Below the pieces are notes generated by a model, which saw only the letters and a list, made by a program, of their open reading frames with translations, ran no database searches and had not been told where the DNA came from. A stretch of DNA of 64,000 nt, taken from Bacteriovoracaceae bacterium. GTDB taxonomy: Bacteria > Bdellovibrionota > Bacteriovoracia > Bacteriovoracales > Bacteriovoracaceae. Position 1 is the stretch's first letter, and each line of letters starts with the position of its first letter. The stretch spans positions 434,001 to 498,000 of the forward strand of contig JANJTC010000002.1 in the NCBI GenBank assembly GCA_024711325.1, read 5' to 3'. A program made the position numbers and the translations under genes. This document shows, piece by piece, positions 26,261 through 34,767 of this stretch.

Positions 26261-27079
26261 TTATATCCCGGAAAGACCAGTTGTTGAAGCATCATCCGTA
26301 GTCGTCGCGGACGCTGTTCCAGTTTCACCAGTTGTAGTTCCTGTTGTCGCAGCTGCGCTAGTGTCACCGGTTGTGGTACCGGTTTCTTCTGTTTGTACGC
26401 GAGTGATTACACCACATGCGATTGGCAGTGTTTCATGAGGATCCTTGCCGTCAATTGACTGAACTGTCGCTGGAAGTGTAACTGAAGAAGGCACACCATG
26501 AATCTCAACAACCTTACCTTCAAGATCCAATTCATCGCTTAATCCAAGTTTAATCATTGAATCAGTTGCATCATCATCGGGTAATTTCAAGTCAGCTAGC
26601 ATCGCGAGAAAAGAAGTTGATTCTGAATAACTGTAAGTTGCTCCACTTGGAAAATCCCCACCCGCAGTCTGCGCCCTGAGATCATTATCCAGTGGTATAA
26701 TGATTTTACCAGTTGCCGCTTCTGCTTCGCGGGCATCTACAAATCCATCACCGTTGGTGTCAGCTGTTGGTTCAGGGCAAGCAGTTCCTATATGTATGTG
26801 TTGTGAATGTGGGGCATTAGGGGCACTATTTAAATTAGTCCTAACTTCAAAAGTATCTCCCTCAAGTGTTATGTCAGCATTCCCACTTATAAGGCCTGAT
26901 ACATTGGCATTGACAGGGCTGAGAATGGCCCTGAAATTTCCTGCCTGACGCTCTTCTTGTTGAGGAGCGGGTGCCCCTCCACCGTCGTCGTCATCATCAC
27001 TTCCACAAGCAGCAAGGGTTAATAAGCAAGTGCCCAGAACCAAGGGGGTGAGCTTTTCTAGTTTGTATTTCATTTTCAT
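26261..27079 (-). CDS. CHRD-like lipoprotein with embedded EF-hand (paralogue 1)
   Basis: This 272-residue lipoprotein (LAAC, Cys25) starts at ATG 27079 behind AGGAG. After an Asp/Gly linker comes a beta-rich domain with FRAILSPVNANVSG, HIHIG (His94/His96), a complete 12-residue EF-hand loop at Asp107-Glu118, IIIPLDNDLRAQ, KVVEIHGV and LPIACGVI, then a Thr/Ala/Gly-rich tail. The fold resembles CHRD (chordin-like) domains, with calcium binding inserted. Three paralogues lie at 32930, 41356 and 44200. A sigma-54 promoter match lies 55 bp upstream. The function is unknown, but surface calcium-dependent adhesion or stabilisation is plausible. Confidence 0.8.
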   Translation of the reverse strand: MKMKYKLEKLTPLVLGTCLLTLAACGSDDDDDGGGAPAPQQEERQAGNFRAILSPVNANVSGLISGNADITLEGDTFEVRTNLNSAPNAPHSQHIHIGTACPEPTADTNGDGFVDAREAEAATGKIIIPLDNDLRAQTAGGDFPSGATYSYSESTSFLAMLADLKLPDDDATDSMIKLGLSDELDLEGKVVEIHGVPSSVTLPATVQSIDGKDPHETLPIACGVITRVQTEETGTTTGDTSAAATTGTTTGETGTASATTTDDASTTGLSGI

Positions 27080-27134
27080 CAAGAACTCCTTTTTTAATGA
27101 CTGTGCCAGAGCACAAAACGACGGATCATTAGAA

Positions 27135-27150
27135 AGCAAGTTCAGGGCCA
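27135..27150 (-). promoter_or_regulatory. Sigma-54 promoter (CHRD-like paralogue 1)
   Basis: Minus-strand TGGCCCTGAACTTGCT has GG at 27149-27148, ten bases, then GC at 27137-27136, with TTGCT at -12. The predicted +1 is near 27124, giving a leader of about 45 nt with a ribosome site. Confidence 0.75.
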
Positions 27151-27219
27151 TAGGTAAGTCTTCTGAAGTTTGTATGATGCTTTAAGGAAGTTTGGCGCGT
27201 GAGTGGCAGAATTGGGCGA

Positions 27220-27264
27220 ATGTAAATAAACCGCTTCAAAAAGTCTGAAACTTTCTGAAGCGGT
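27220..27264 (-). terminator. Rho-independent terminator of the 578-residue metallopeptidase gene
   Basis: A 15-bp stem with one mismatch (ACCGCTTC outer arm) and a 5-nt loop at 27230-27264 is followed on the minus strand by TTATTTA. It lies 13 bp after the stop codon at 27277. Confidence 0.75.
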
Positions 27265-27276
27265 CGAAAGAACGAT

Positions 27277-29013
27277 TTAAAGAGCGATTTTATCCAGGAT
27301 TACTTCGACTGCGGTACCAGTCTTCATACTAAGTTTATAACCGATAACTCTTTGGCCATTGACTTCAGGAACTCCTGAAAGTTTAACAGGGGCAGTATAA
27401 AGAGTGATACCTACAATTTCGGGTAGACCGAAAAGTCGACCTAATATTGCCTTTCTTTTAATTTTTACATCAATTTTCTGGCCGGCAAGAATGTTACCAT
27501 TGAATCTTGCTGCATATTCAGAACTCTCGATACCTTTCACTTTATAGACGAGGCTGAATTCACCTTTCCCATTTGAAAGTTCAGTGAAGGCCTTAACTTT
27601 GTCCATAAAGTCTTTCACCGTAGCATCTAAATTTTTACTTTCATCAGCGATGCTCTTTACTTTAGTCAATTCATCTTCATCAGTTATGAGTTGTTTCTGT
27701 TGATTGTAAATTCCCAGTATATTGTTTCTTTCCGTATCATGAACTACCCAGTAGGAAACGAGGCCATCCTTATTCTCTGTACCAATCAACGAAGCTCTTT
27801 GATTCTTAGCAATTTCTACCTGATGACGAATGACATAATTGTTTTCTTCAATTGGATTGACTCCATATTGGGCCGCCATGTCCTCAGGAATGATTTGTTT
27901 CGTCTTGAATCCAATAATATCTTTCGCCTTATCTTCTGAATTGAGGAAGTTGAGATCCTTGATGGTGTTGACCTCTCCAGCGAAAATAGTTTCCCAGATT
28001 GTTTTAACTGATCTCATGTGACGTTCAGCTACAACGGACGGGATTCGTTGCAACATTTTTTGCTTAAAATCATGGACACTGCTATAAGGATTACTTCGCA
28101 TGTCGATGATAGCATCAATCACCAGCCTGTCTAATTCACTTTTATTTTCACTTAACTCTCTTGTCTTCCACAGAGCAAGGGAAATGCGCTCACCTAAATC
28201 GTGAACTTCCATATTCGCTGCATAGGTCTTTAAACGACCTGATTTATCGACTTCTTGATTGGAATCTCTTAACACCTGTCCGTGAAGCATGACCAATCCT
28301 ACTTTAGAATTGTTCAGGAAAATATTTGCCATGTAATCGGCAAATCCTTCATTCAAGCCTCCTATTTCAGCATTTACTGAATTCGGGAACAGATGATGGA
28401 AGAGATAGTGTGAGGCTTCATGGACAATAACAGAAGGATCAAAACCACTTCTGTTAATTTTTCCTCCCATGAGTTTGAATAATAGGTTTTTGCTGGCGGG
28501 AAGAAAGCTAAGAGAGATGTCGCCGGGATTGAAGAAAGCGTTATTCTTCATAATTTTACCGGCAGTTTCATCTCTAAGTTCTCGGTTCGTCATAACCTTT
28601 AAGAATTTACTTGGCCTATAATTAAGTTTTGATTCGAGGAAGGTAAAATAACTGTTTAACCAAAAGTAAACATTTGATTGTTCAACGACATCCCACTTAG
28701 CAAGATCACGGTCATGAATTTCTCCATCACGTATTCGAAAAACATCATTTTGCTTACAGTCCTGGTAACAGACCGCGAATAGTGATTCCTGCATGAAAGT
28801 TTTCGGAAAAAGACTTCCATATGCGGAAGTCGGTCTTGAAACATTTTCATTTGATAGGAGAGCACTTGGAACCTGATCGGTTTTTGCCTTTTTCCATATA
28901 TCAGGAGAAGAAGCGACTTCGTAGTTATTCACTACAATCAACTCCAATGCCTGGGCGGCCTGGGATAGAGTGATAAGGGTACTGAGGGTAAGGGCAATAG
29001 TTGTTTTTTTCAT
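27277..29013 (-). CDS. Secreted HExxH zinc metallopeptidase, gluzincin-like
   Basis: This 578-residue exported protein has a signal peptide ending AQA (about residue 22). The zinc site is His198-Glu199-x-x-His202 (VHEASHYLFH) with a downstream NEGFADYM supplying Glu222 as the third ligand, a gluzincin-type arrangement with a short spacer. The C-terminal 200 residues are beta-rich and of unknown role. No family is named with confidence. In context it is one of four exported metalloproteases in this window. It has its own terminator. Confidence 0.8.
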   Translation of the reverse strand: MKKTTIALTLSTLITLSQAAQALELIVVNNYEVASSPDIWKKAKTDQVPSALLSNENVSRPTSAYGSLFPKTFMQESLFAVCYQDCKQNDVFRIRDGEIHDRDLAKWDVVEQSNVYFWLNSYFTFLESKLNYRPSKFLKVMTNRELRDETAGKIMKNNAFFNPGDISLSFLPASKNLLFKLMGGKINRSGFDPSVIVHEASHYLFHHLFPNSVNAEIGGLNEGFADYMANIFLNNSKVGLVMLHGQVLRDSNQEVDKSGRLKTYAANMEVHDLGERISLALWKTRELSENKSELDRLVIDAIIDMRSNPYSSVHDFKQKMLQRIPSVVAERHMRSVKTIWETIFAGEVNTIKDLNFLNSEDKAKDIIGFKTKQIIPEDMAAQYGVNPIEENNYVIRHQVEIAKNQRASLIGTENKDGLVSYWVVHDTERNNILGIYNQQKQLITDEDELTKVKSIADESKNLDATVKDFMDKVKAFTELSNGKGEFSLVYKVKGIESSEYAARFNGNILAGQKIDVKIKRKAILGRLFGLPEIVGITLYTAPVKLSGVPEVNGQRVIGYKLSMKTGTAVEVILDKIAL

Positions 29014-29137
29014 AGGTACATTATGTTGGATTTTGATAATCGCTCCCAGAGGCCGTGAATTTTCTTCCAGGACCGTCTAAAGTTTGGACACACACAGTGT
29101 CTTTTGTTCTAGGTGGGATTTAGGTAGAGTATTGCGT

Positions 29138-29785
29138 ATGAAAGCAATTATTATTGGGGCCACAGGTCTGGTTGGAAATCACATATTACTAAGACTTCTA
29201 GATATGGAGGATATTGAACAAGTTTTGATTTTTGTACGCCGCTCATCTGGAATACTTCATCCTAAATTAATAGAGAGAGTGGTTGATTTTGAAAGAATTG
29301 ATAAGTGGCATGGTGAAATAAGAGGGGAGGTCCTCTTTTCTGCACTTGGAACAACTCTAAAGGCCGCTGGCTCTAAGGCGGCACAATATCACGTTGATTA
29401 CGATTATCAACTCCAAGTGGCACAGGCAGCTGCAAAGAATGGTGTAATGAGGTATGTACTCATCTCAAGTGTGAACGCAGATGCTAAATCGGCTTTTTTC
29501 TATCTTAAAATGAAGGGAGAGCTTGAAGAGGCCGTTAAAATATTAAATTTTAAATCAATTTCGATCCTAAGGCCTGGACCTTTAAAAGGGATGAGGAGCA
29601 AGAATCGAATAAGTGAAGTCATTTCGGTTAAACTTATTGAATTGATGCCTAAGATACTAGTCACATCCAGCATGCGACCAGTTAGCGCTGAAAAAGTGGC
29701 AATTAAAAGCATCATTTGTGGGCTTAATTCCAGTGCTGGTCTTCATTTTATTGAACCAGAGATGATTTTGAGAGAGAAATGCTAA
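29138..29785 (+). CDS. NAD(P)-binding atypical SDR (HTATIP2-like)
   Basis: This 215-residue Rossmann protein has the nucleotide motif GATGLVGNH at the N-terminus, VRRSS, FSALGTTLKAAGSKAAQYHVDYDY and YVLISSVNADAKSAFFYLKMKGELEE, typical of the atypical SDR/HTATIP2-like oxidoreductases. The conserved tyrosine and lysine of the active site are in FFYLKMKGE. The start is ATG 29138, and the upstream in-frame start at 29084 would add a non-conserved N-terminus. The cellular substrate is unknown. Confidence 0.82.
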   Translation: MKAIIIGATGLVGNHILLRLLDMEDIEQVLIFVRRSSGILHPKLIERVVDFERIDKWHGEIRGEVLFSALGTTLKAAGSKAAQYHVDYDYQLQVAQAAAKNGVMRYVLISSVNADAKSAFFYLKMKGELEEAVKILNFKSISILRPGPLKGMRSKNRISEVISVKLIELMPKILVTSSMRPVSAEKVAIKSIICGLNSSAGLHFIEPEMILREKC

Positions 29786-29856
29786 TTATTTATACAGTGC
29801 TGGAAAAAAAGTAAGGGTAACCACCTACCTTTCAAAACTCTGCCTATAATCAGGGC

Positions 29857-30468
29857 ATGAATAATCAAACTGCTCGCAGACCACTAAAGTCACGTCAAAC
29901 GGCGTGGGCCAGAACTCTAGCTAAATTTATGGCAGAGGCAGGGCTATCTCCAAATATGATTTCATTTTTAAGCATGGCTTTCGCCGTACTCTCTTTAACG
30001 AGTGCCATCTTTAACAAACCAATCCTTGCTGCCCTTTTCATCCAAATGCGGCTCATATGTAACCTCATGGATGGAATGGTTGCAGTAGAATATGGAAAGA
30101 AATCCAAAACCGGAGATTTGTGGAATGATGTTCCAGATCGTTTTGCAGATGTCGCCATTATTTTAGGTGCAGGATATTTTTCAACGGGACATCCGTTTGC
30201 ACTGGAACTGGCCTGGGCCAATGGTGCCATGGCGGTCATGACAGCTTATTTACGTGTTTTGGGAGCTTCACTTAAATCACCTCATTATTATATTGGTCCT
30301 ATGGCGAAACCTCAGAGGATGGCAATTCTTACTATCGCATTTATTGCTGAGGCCATTTATCCCACTGGATACATTATTTACTATTCGTTGGTGATTATGC
30401 TTGTAGGGCAAATATTTACCTGCTTTCGACGATTACGCAAAATCTCAAATGATCTGGAGAATAAATGA
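29857..30468 (+). CDS. CDP-alcohol phosphatidyltransferase family protein, YnbA-like variant
   Basis: This 203-residue integral membrane protein aligns with the CDP-alcohol phosphotransferase signature DxxDGxxAR(x8)GxxxDxxxD. However, it reads Asn69-x-x-Asp72-Gly73-x-x-Ala76-Val77, then Gly86-x3-Asn90-x3-Asp94. Two of the four metal-binding Asp are Asn and the Arg is Val. It is followed by coupled cdsA-like and plsC-like genes, as in the E. coli ynbAB region, suggesting synthesis of an unusual polar lipid. The ATG lies behind CAGGG. Confidence 0.82.
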   Translation: MNNQTARRPLKSRQTAWARTLAKFMAEAGLSPNMISFLSMAFAVLSLTSAIFNKPILAALFIQMRLICNLMDGMVAVEYGKKSKTGDLWNDVPDRFADVAIILGAGYFSTGHPFALELAWANGAMAVMTAYLRVLGASLKSPHYYIGPMAKPQRMAILTIAFIAEAIYPTGYIIYYSLVIMLVGQIFTCFRRLRKISNDLENK

Positions 30469-31427
30469 TACAAGACATTCTTTCTTTCGCTGAATTTCTC
30501 ACTCCGCCAGTACAATTAGTTCTGGGAGGGATCTTTGCGTTACTAATTATTGTGACTCTCATTTTTTATTTTGCCAGAAGCCTAAAAGGTCCAACGAAGC
30601 TTATTAATGAGTTAATTGAAAGAACTTTATCGTGGTGGATGATCCTCGTGGGTTTTTCCGTTACTATTTTTTTCTCTAGATTTTTTGCCACAATCGCTTT
30701 GGCCTTTTTATCCTTTGTTGCTTTCCGTGAACTTACCAGCAGATTGAATTTAAGGTTGTCTGATAGAAGAACACTTCTCCTTTGTTATCTGGCAATTCCC
30801 TTCCAATTCGCAGTTGCCTATATTGAGTGGTATGGGATGTTCATTATTTTTATCCCGATTATCATGTTTCTAGGACTTAGTATGAGAAGTGTCGCGCAGG
30901 GTGATGTTAAAGGCATCACTGCTTCTCTTGGAATTATTCATTGGTCATCAATTCTGACAATTTTTTCACTTTCTCATATGGCCTACATGTTGGCATTACC
31001 TGAGCTACCTGGTTATGAAGCCGGCAATGGTGGCATGATTTTATGGTTAGTTTTAATTACCGAATTAAACGATATTTTTCAGTTCACTTGGGGAAAATTA
31101 TTCGGCAAACACAAAATTATCCCTAGCGTCAGCCCAAATAAAACAGTGGAAGGGTTCATTGGCGGATTTATCTGTACTACTTTCCTTGGATACTTTTTGT
31201 CTTTTCTTTTACCGGTTGACCCTATTAAAGCTGGCATCTTGGGTGGCTTCCTGGCCTTTACAGGTTTTATGGGAGACGTAACTATTTCCGCCATTAAAAG
31301 GGATTTGGGAATCAAAGACATGGGATCAAGCATTCCTGGTCATGGTGGCGTAATGGACCGAATCGACTCTTTAGCATTCAATTCTTTAGTTTGTTTTCAT
31401 CTAATTAGATATTGGAGTTACCTATGA
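30465..31427 (+). CDS. Phosphatidate cytidylyltransferase (CdsA family, YnbB-like)
   Basis: This 320-residue polytopic membrane enzyme makes CDP-diacylglycerol from phosphatidate and CTP. The C-terminal family signature is complete, running from SAIKRDLGIKDMGSSIPGHGG to MDRIDS. PSVSPNKTVEGFIGG precedes it. Its ATG overlaps the previous stop codon (ATGA) and its own stop overlaps the next ATG, so the three lipid genes are tightly coupled. It is probably the local substrate supplier for the CDP-alcohol enzyme rather than the housekeeping CdsA. Confidence 0.9.
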   Translation: MIQDILSFAEFLTPPVQLVLGGIFALLIIVTLIFYFARSLKGPTKLINELIERTLSWWMILVGFSVTIFFSRFFATIALAFLSFVAFRELTSRLNLRLSDRRTLLLCYLAIPFQFAVAYIEWYGMFIIFIPIIMFLGLSMRSVAQGDVKGITASLGIIHWSSILTIFSLSHMAYMLALPELPGYEAGNGGMILWLVLITELNDIFQFTWGKLFGKHKIIPSVSPNKTVEGFIGGFICTTFLGYFLSFLLPVDPIKAGILGGFLAFTGFMGDVTISAIKRDLGIKDMGSSIPGHGGVMDRIDSLAFNSLVCFHLIRYWSYL

Positions 31428-32053
31428 GACTGCCAGCACGCTTTGTTCTTTACCGATTGATTTTGAGGCCATTTTTATCTCTGATCATAGGAGTTAAATT
31501 TCCAAAAGCCTCCGATTTTCCGGAAGGTCAGTTTATCCTTGTATCAAATCATAACTCTCATCTGGATACTGTTTCATTGCTATGTTCTTTGCCTGTGAAT
31601 CGTCTTAAAGATGTTCATCCAGCTGCAGCGGCAGATTACTTCGCCCGAAATAAAGTTATGGCAACTTTATGCGAGTTTTTTTTAAATACCGTATTTGTCC
31701 GTAGGAAAGGAGAAGGTGGTGCAGTCCTTAAGCCATTGGACGAATTGGATATGCACATTAAAGATGGCAAATCACTCATTCTCTTCCCGGAAGGGACCAG
31801 AGGATTGCCTGAACAGATTGTTGATTTTAAATGTGGTGCTGCTGTACTTCTTCAGAGGAATCCACATGTTAAATTAGTTCCTGTTTTCATGATTGGTATG
31901 GGGAAGGCCATGCCAAAAGGGGATGGACTGTTAATCCCAACTGAATGTGAAATTCGTATTGGAAAATCAAGTATTGATGAATCTATTCGCAGTAGACCTG
32001 TAATGGAACTTACGACTTTTATTCAAAATGAAGTTTTACAGTTGAGATCATAA
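31424..32053 (+). CDS. 1-acyl-sn-glycerol-3-phosphate acyltransferase family (PlsC-like)
   Basis: This 209-residue membrane-associated acyltransferase starts at ATG 31424 (ATGA overlap with the cdsA-like stop, with GGAG upstream). It carries the HX4D motif (His43...Asp48 in SNHNSHLD) and FPEGTR at 120-125, the catalytic and glycerophosphate-binding motifs. PlsC enzymes acylate lysophosphatidate to phosphatidate, feeding CDP-diacylglycerol synthesis. It lies in an operon with the CDP-alcohol and CdsA-like genes, which supports a joint pathway. Confidence 0.9.
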   Translation: MRLPARFVLYRLILRPFLSLIIGVKFPKASDFPEGQFILVSNHNSHLDTVSLLCSLPVNRLKDVHPAAAADYFARNKVMATLCEFFLNTVFVRRKGEGGAVLKPLDELDMHIKDGKSLILFPEGTRGLPEQIVDFKCGAAVLLQRNPHVKLVPVFMIGMGKAMPKGDGLLIPTECEIRIGKSSIDESIRSRPVMELTTFIQNEVLQLRS

Positions 32054-32406
32054 TGAGAAGTCAATTTTGGCCCATTATACTTAATCTTATCGCTTCATTA
32101 TTGGGTGCTATCGGACAATGGTTCTATAAGCTTGGAGCAAAGGATCTGAAGGAGATTCCGCTTTATAAGAATATTCCTTTTCTAGGGGGCATGTTTTGTT
32201 TTTGCCTGGTAATGGCACTGTTCATGATTGCATTCAGATTAGGAGGCAGAATCTCCGTGACTTTCCCTGTCTATGCCCTGACTTTTGTCTGGGGCACTAT
32301 AATTGGCGTTTTGATTGATAAAGAACCTTTTAATCAGTGGCAAGGGATAGGTATGACTTTGGTTTTTATTGGTGTGGCAATGGTTGGGGCTCTGGCCCCC
32401 AAATAA
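32053..32406 (+). CDS. Small multidrug-resistance/DMT-type membrane protein
   Basis: This 117-residue protein has four hydrophobic helices and resembles EmrE/ArnE-type half-transporters of the drug/metabolite transporter superfamily (GAIGQWFYKLGAK, FPVYALTFVWGTIIGVLIDKEP). The start codon overlaps the plsC-like stop by one base. In lipid operons such proteins can act as lipid or head-group flippases, and that role is inferred here from position only. Confidence 0.78.
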   Translation: MRSQFWPIILNLIASLLGAIGQWFYKLGAKDLKEIPLYKNIPFLGGMFCFCLVMALFMIAFRLGGRISVTFPVYALTFVWGTIIGVLIDKEPFNQWQGIGMTLVFIGVAMVGALAPK

Positions 32407-32421
32407 CTTATAAGGATAATT

Positions 32422-32910
32422 ATGAAAAAATTTATGGCTTTTACCATGTTGATTTTTAGTTCAATTGCACTCGCTGACAGTGTCACTTTTCAAGTGCCGG
32501 CATTTAAGGGGGAATTGAAAGTTACTCCTTCTGATGTGAAAATCACCTCAATTTCAGCTGAAGGTCGAACTCAATTCTGTAATTTCTGGGGCACAACTTG
32601 TGCTGGCGGACCGAGTGAAGAAGAGTCGATGAAAGTAGATTTTAAATTAGATCAAAGCACGAATTTAATTAAAATCTCCAGTAAGGGGATGAAAATAAAA
32701 ACAACTAAACTTACGAATCGTTTTAGTTCTTGTAACTTAAGCTTACGTCTATCTGGAATTAAAAGTGATGGGACTAAAATGTATGGGAGCGTACGCCTTA
32801 TTTGGGAAAACAATAAAGATAAGTGCAACTCTTTGAGTTCCATTCGTGAAGAGATTAATAATCAGTTAAAAGTTCCGGCCGAAGTTAAACTATCTACTTA
32901 TAATTGGTAA
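32422..32910 (+). CDS. Secreted hypothetical protein
   Basis: This 162-residue protein lies behind AAGGA with a signal peptide ending ALA (residue 18). The mature part is predicted beta-rich, with four cysteines that could form two disulfides (FCNFWGTTCAGG, SSCNLSLRL, DKCNSL). It follows the lipid operon by 15 bp and may be its last gene. No family is recognised. A bidirectional hairpin follows. Confidence 0.7.
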   Translation: MKKFMAFTMLIFSSIALADSVTFQVPAFKGELKVTPSDVKITSISAEGRTQFCNFWGTTCAGGPSEEESMKVDFKLDQSTNLIKISSKGMKIKTTKLTNRFSSCNLSLRLSGIKSDGTKMYGSVRLIWENNKDKCNSLSSIREEINNQLKVPAEVKLSTYNW

Positions 32911-32915
32911 TTACG

Positions 32916-32945
32916 TTTAGGGAGCATTATTATATGCTCCCTAAA
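32916..32945. terminator. Bidirectional terminator hairpin
   Basis: TTTAGGGAGCA pairs perfectly with TGCTCCCTAAA (11 bp, 8-nt loop). It lies between the convergent secreted-protein and CHRD-like genes and overlaps the stop codon of the latter. Confidence 0.75.
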
Positions 32946-33793
32946 TTATCATCTCCCTCCACTTCATCTTCTCCATAATTGCCCATGCTTCCAGTTGAGG
33001 GATCTGAGTTGAAATCAGCTCCATCATCGCCGCCACTGGATCCACCAATGGTTTCTCCTTCAGGTAGCGGGATACCAGTATGATCATTATCAATGACTCC
33101 AGGAGTTGTTGTTAATTTGCGAATAACACCACAAGCGATAGGTAAGGCCTGATGTTTTGTCATACGACCACGCCCACTAACACTATCAGGCAGTATGACA
33201 CTTTCAGAGACACCCGAGATTATAACAACCATTTGGGTAACATTAAAAGTTTTGTCCGCTGGAAGCTTTATAAAATCATCATCAGGATTTATATCTTCTT
33301 CGTTAAGATCCTCCATGAGCAGGTTAAAATCGGTCGCCTTTGAATAGTAGTAATATCCAAATTCATCTGCAGCTGGATATATTCCACCACCCATTCTCCA
33401 GGAACTAATATCATCATCCAGTGGAATGACTATTCCTTTATAGACTTTATTTCCTTCCTCAGCATCAATGTATCCATCTTGATTGAGATCATCTGTTTCC
33501 GAGGGACATTTATTACCAATATGCACGTTCTGAGTGTGAAGAATCGAGGCTGGGCCTCCCGAAAATCGTACATCTGCAATGAATTCATTTTTGTCTCTTG
33601 CCAGAGTCAAGGCACCATTGATGTGTCCGGAGACAGTCTTATTGATTGGGGCGAGGAGGGCCTGATATGTACCATACATTTCGGTTGCAAGGGGATCCTT
33701 GGTTGTGACAGCGGGAGGGATCTTATTGCTGGTACCTCCACCTCCGCTCTCTGAACAACCGTAAATTAAAAAGAGTAAAAAAAGATATTTCAT
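32930..33793 (-). CDS. CHRD-like lipoprotein with embedded EF-hand (paralogue 2)
   Basis: This 287-residue lipoprotein (LIYGC, Cys13) has a Gly-rich linker, YQALLAPINKTVSG, NVHIGNKCP, an EF-hand loop at Asp102-Glu113, IVIPLDDDIS, LPADKTFNVTQMVVIISGV and LPIACGVIRKL, then a Gly/Asp/Ser-rich acidic tail. It shares domain order and motifs with the paralogues at 26261, 41356 and 44200. It follows the protein-glutaminase-like gene by 9 bp and is therefore probably co-transcribed with it. Confidence 0.8.
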   Translation of the reverse strand: MKYLFLLFLIYGCSESGGGGTSNKIPPAVTTKDPLATEMYGTYQALLAPINKTVSGHINGALTLARDKNEFIADVRFSGGPASILHTQNVHIGNKCPSETDDLNQDGYIDAEEGNKVYKGIVIPLDDDISSWRMGGGIYPAADEFGYYYYSKATDFNLLMEDLNEEDINPDDDFIKLPADKTFNVTQMVVIISGVSESVILPDSVSGRGRMTKHQALPIACGVIRKLTTTPGVIDNDHTGIPLPEGETIGGSSGGDDGADFNSDPSTGSMGNYGEDEVEGDDNLGSI

Positions 33794-33802
33794 CCTTTCT
33801 CC

Positions 33803-34648
33803 TTAAAGATTGTATTCGAATGCATCGAGGTATGCATGCTCAACTTCAGATCTTAACCATCTTGATTTTTCTTCGCCGGTCATCTCTTTTTTTTCAAGAT
33901 CAACCGGCTGATAGTAGTACATACTGGATTTCATTACGAAGCAGGATCCAGATTCTGGGAAATTGGCCTGGTCCGAGTATTTTTCAACCACTGGACAGTC
34001 AGCATTATCTCTTAGGAAAATATCAGTCCAGTCTTTAAGTTTAGTTGGTCCCTTGGCATATTTTATGTCCATAATTCTTTCTTTTACTTCACCATCAGTT
34101 ATTACATGAATCATTGGAGCTACATGAAACCACCATTCGAATTTATATTTACGAATGAATCTTCTAGTAAAGAATAACCATGCCTTTGATGAGTAAAGAT
34201 TGTTCTTTATCCTCCATTCGTAAGACCAAACATGAGCTCGATTATAGCATTGTGATTCTTGACGGGCATTATTCCTGGCCTCATTAAAAAAAGCACTAGC
34301 TTGATCCATATTTTTTAAAATAGAAGGTGCGAATGGACCTGTCCTTATCAGATTCTTTATTGGCGGGAGTAATTCGATAGGTGGCCCAATCTTTGTAATA
34401 TTGATGATTTCTCTTTCGTCATTAATAGTAATTCGGAACCAATGTTTCTTTTGAATCGCTTCCTGTAGTAAAGAAAAATTCTTTTTATCGCCTGTTGGAA
34501 ACGTAACGACCTGACCTGTTGAAAAGAATATTAAAGGTTCCTCATTTGCCTGGCCCATGTCGATATCATGAATTTGAGTTTCAATTTGAGTGTCCGCCCC
34601 AGCAGGCGTCATGAAAAGAATAAATGCCATAACGAGAAGAAGCCGCAT
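33803..34648 (-). CDS. Secreted protein-glutaminase-like protein (paralogue A)
   Basis: This 281-residue exported protein has a signal peptide ending AGA. A papain-like Cys-His-Asp order is visible: Cys134 in QCYNRAHVWSYE, His175 in WWFHVAP and Asp194 in RIMDIKY. The motif CYxRAH...WxxH...D is that of protein-glutaminases (Gln side-chain deamidases). A second copy lies at 48435. It could deamidate prey or envelope proteins, which is inferred. GGGAGG precedes the ATG, and the CHRD-like gene follows directly. Confidence 0.72.
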   Translation of the reverse strand: MRLLLVMAFILFMTPAGADTQIETQIHDIDMGQANEEPLIFFSTGQVVTFPTGDKKNFSLLQEAIQKKHWFRITINDEREIINITKIGPPIELLPPIKNLIRTGPFAPSILKNMDQASAFFNEARNNARQESQCYNRAHVWSYEWRIKNNLYSSKAWLFFTRRFIRKYKFEWWFHVAPMIHVITDGEVKERIMDIKYAKGPTKLKDWTDIFLRDNADCPVVEKYSDQANFPESGSCFVMKSSMYYYQPVDLEKKEMTGEEKSRWLRSEVEHAYLDAFEYNL

Positions 34649-34705
34649 AAAACCTCCCGTGCTTTAAAGATGATCAATACTGTCTGAATTAAAGCGGGCT
34701 TGTCA

Positions 34706-34720
34706 TCTAAAGCCTGGCCA
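34706..34720 (-). promoter_or_regulatory. Degenerate sigma-54-like element
   Basis: Minus-strand TGGCCAGGCTTTAGA has the -24 TGGC, but the -12 GC is GA. The preceding segment, CATTTGGCCAGGCTTT, is nearly identical to the element upstream of the CHRD-like gene at 44200 (one difference in 16), suggesting common descent or regulation. Confidence 0.35.
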
Positions 34721-34767
34721 AATGGCATTATGGGGTTATCACGCTCAGCGGGGGAAAATACATTAGT

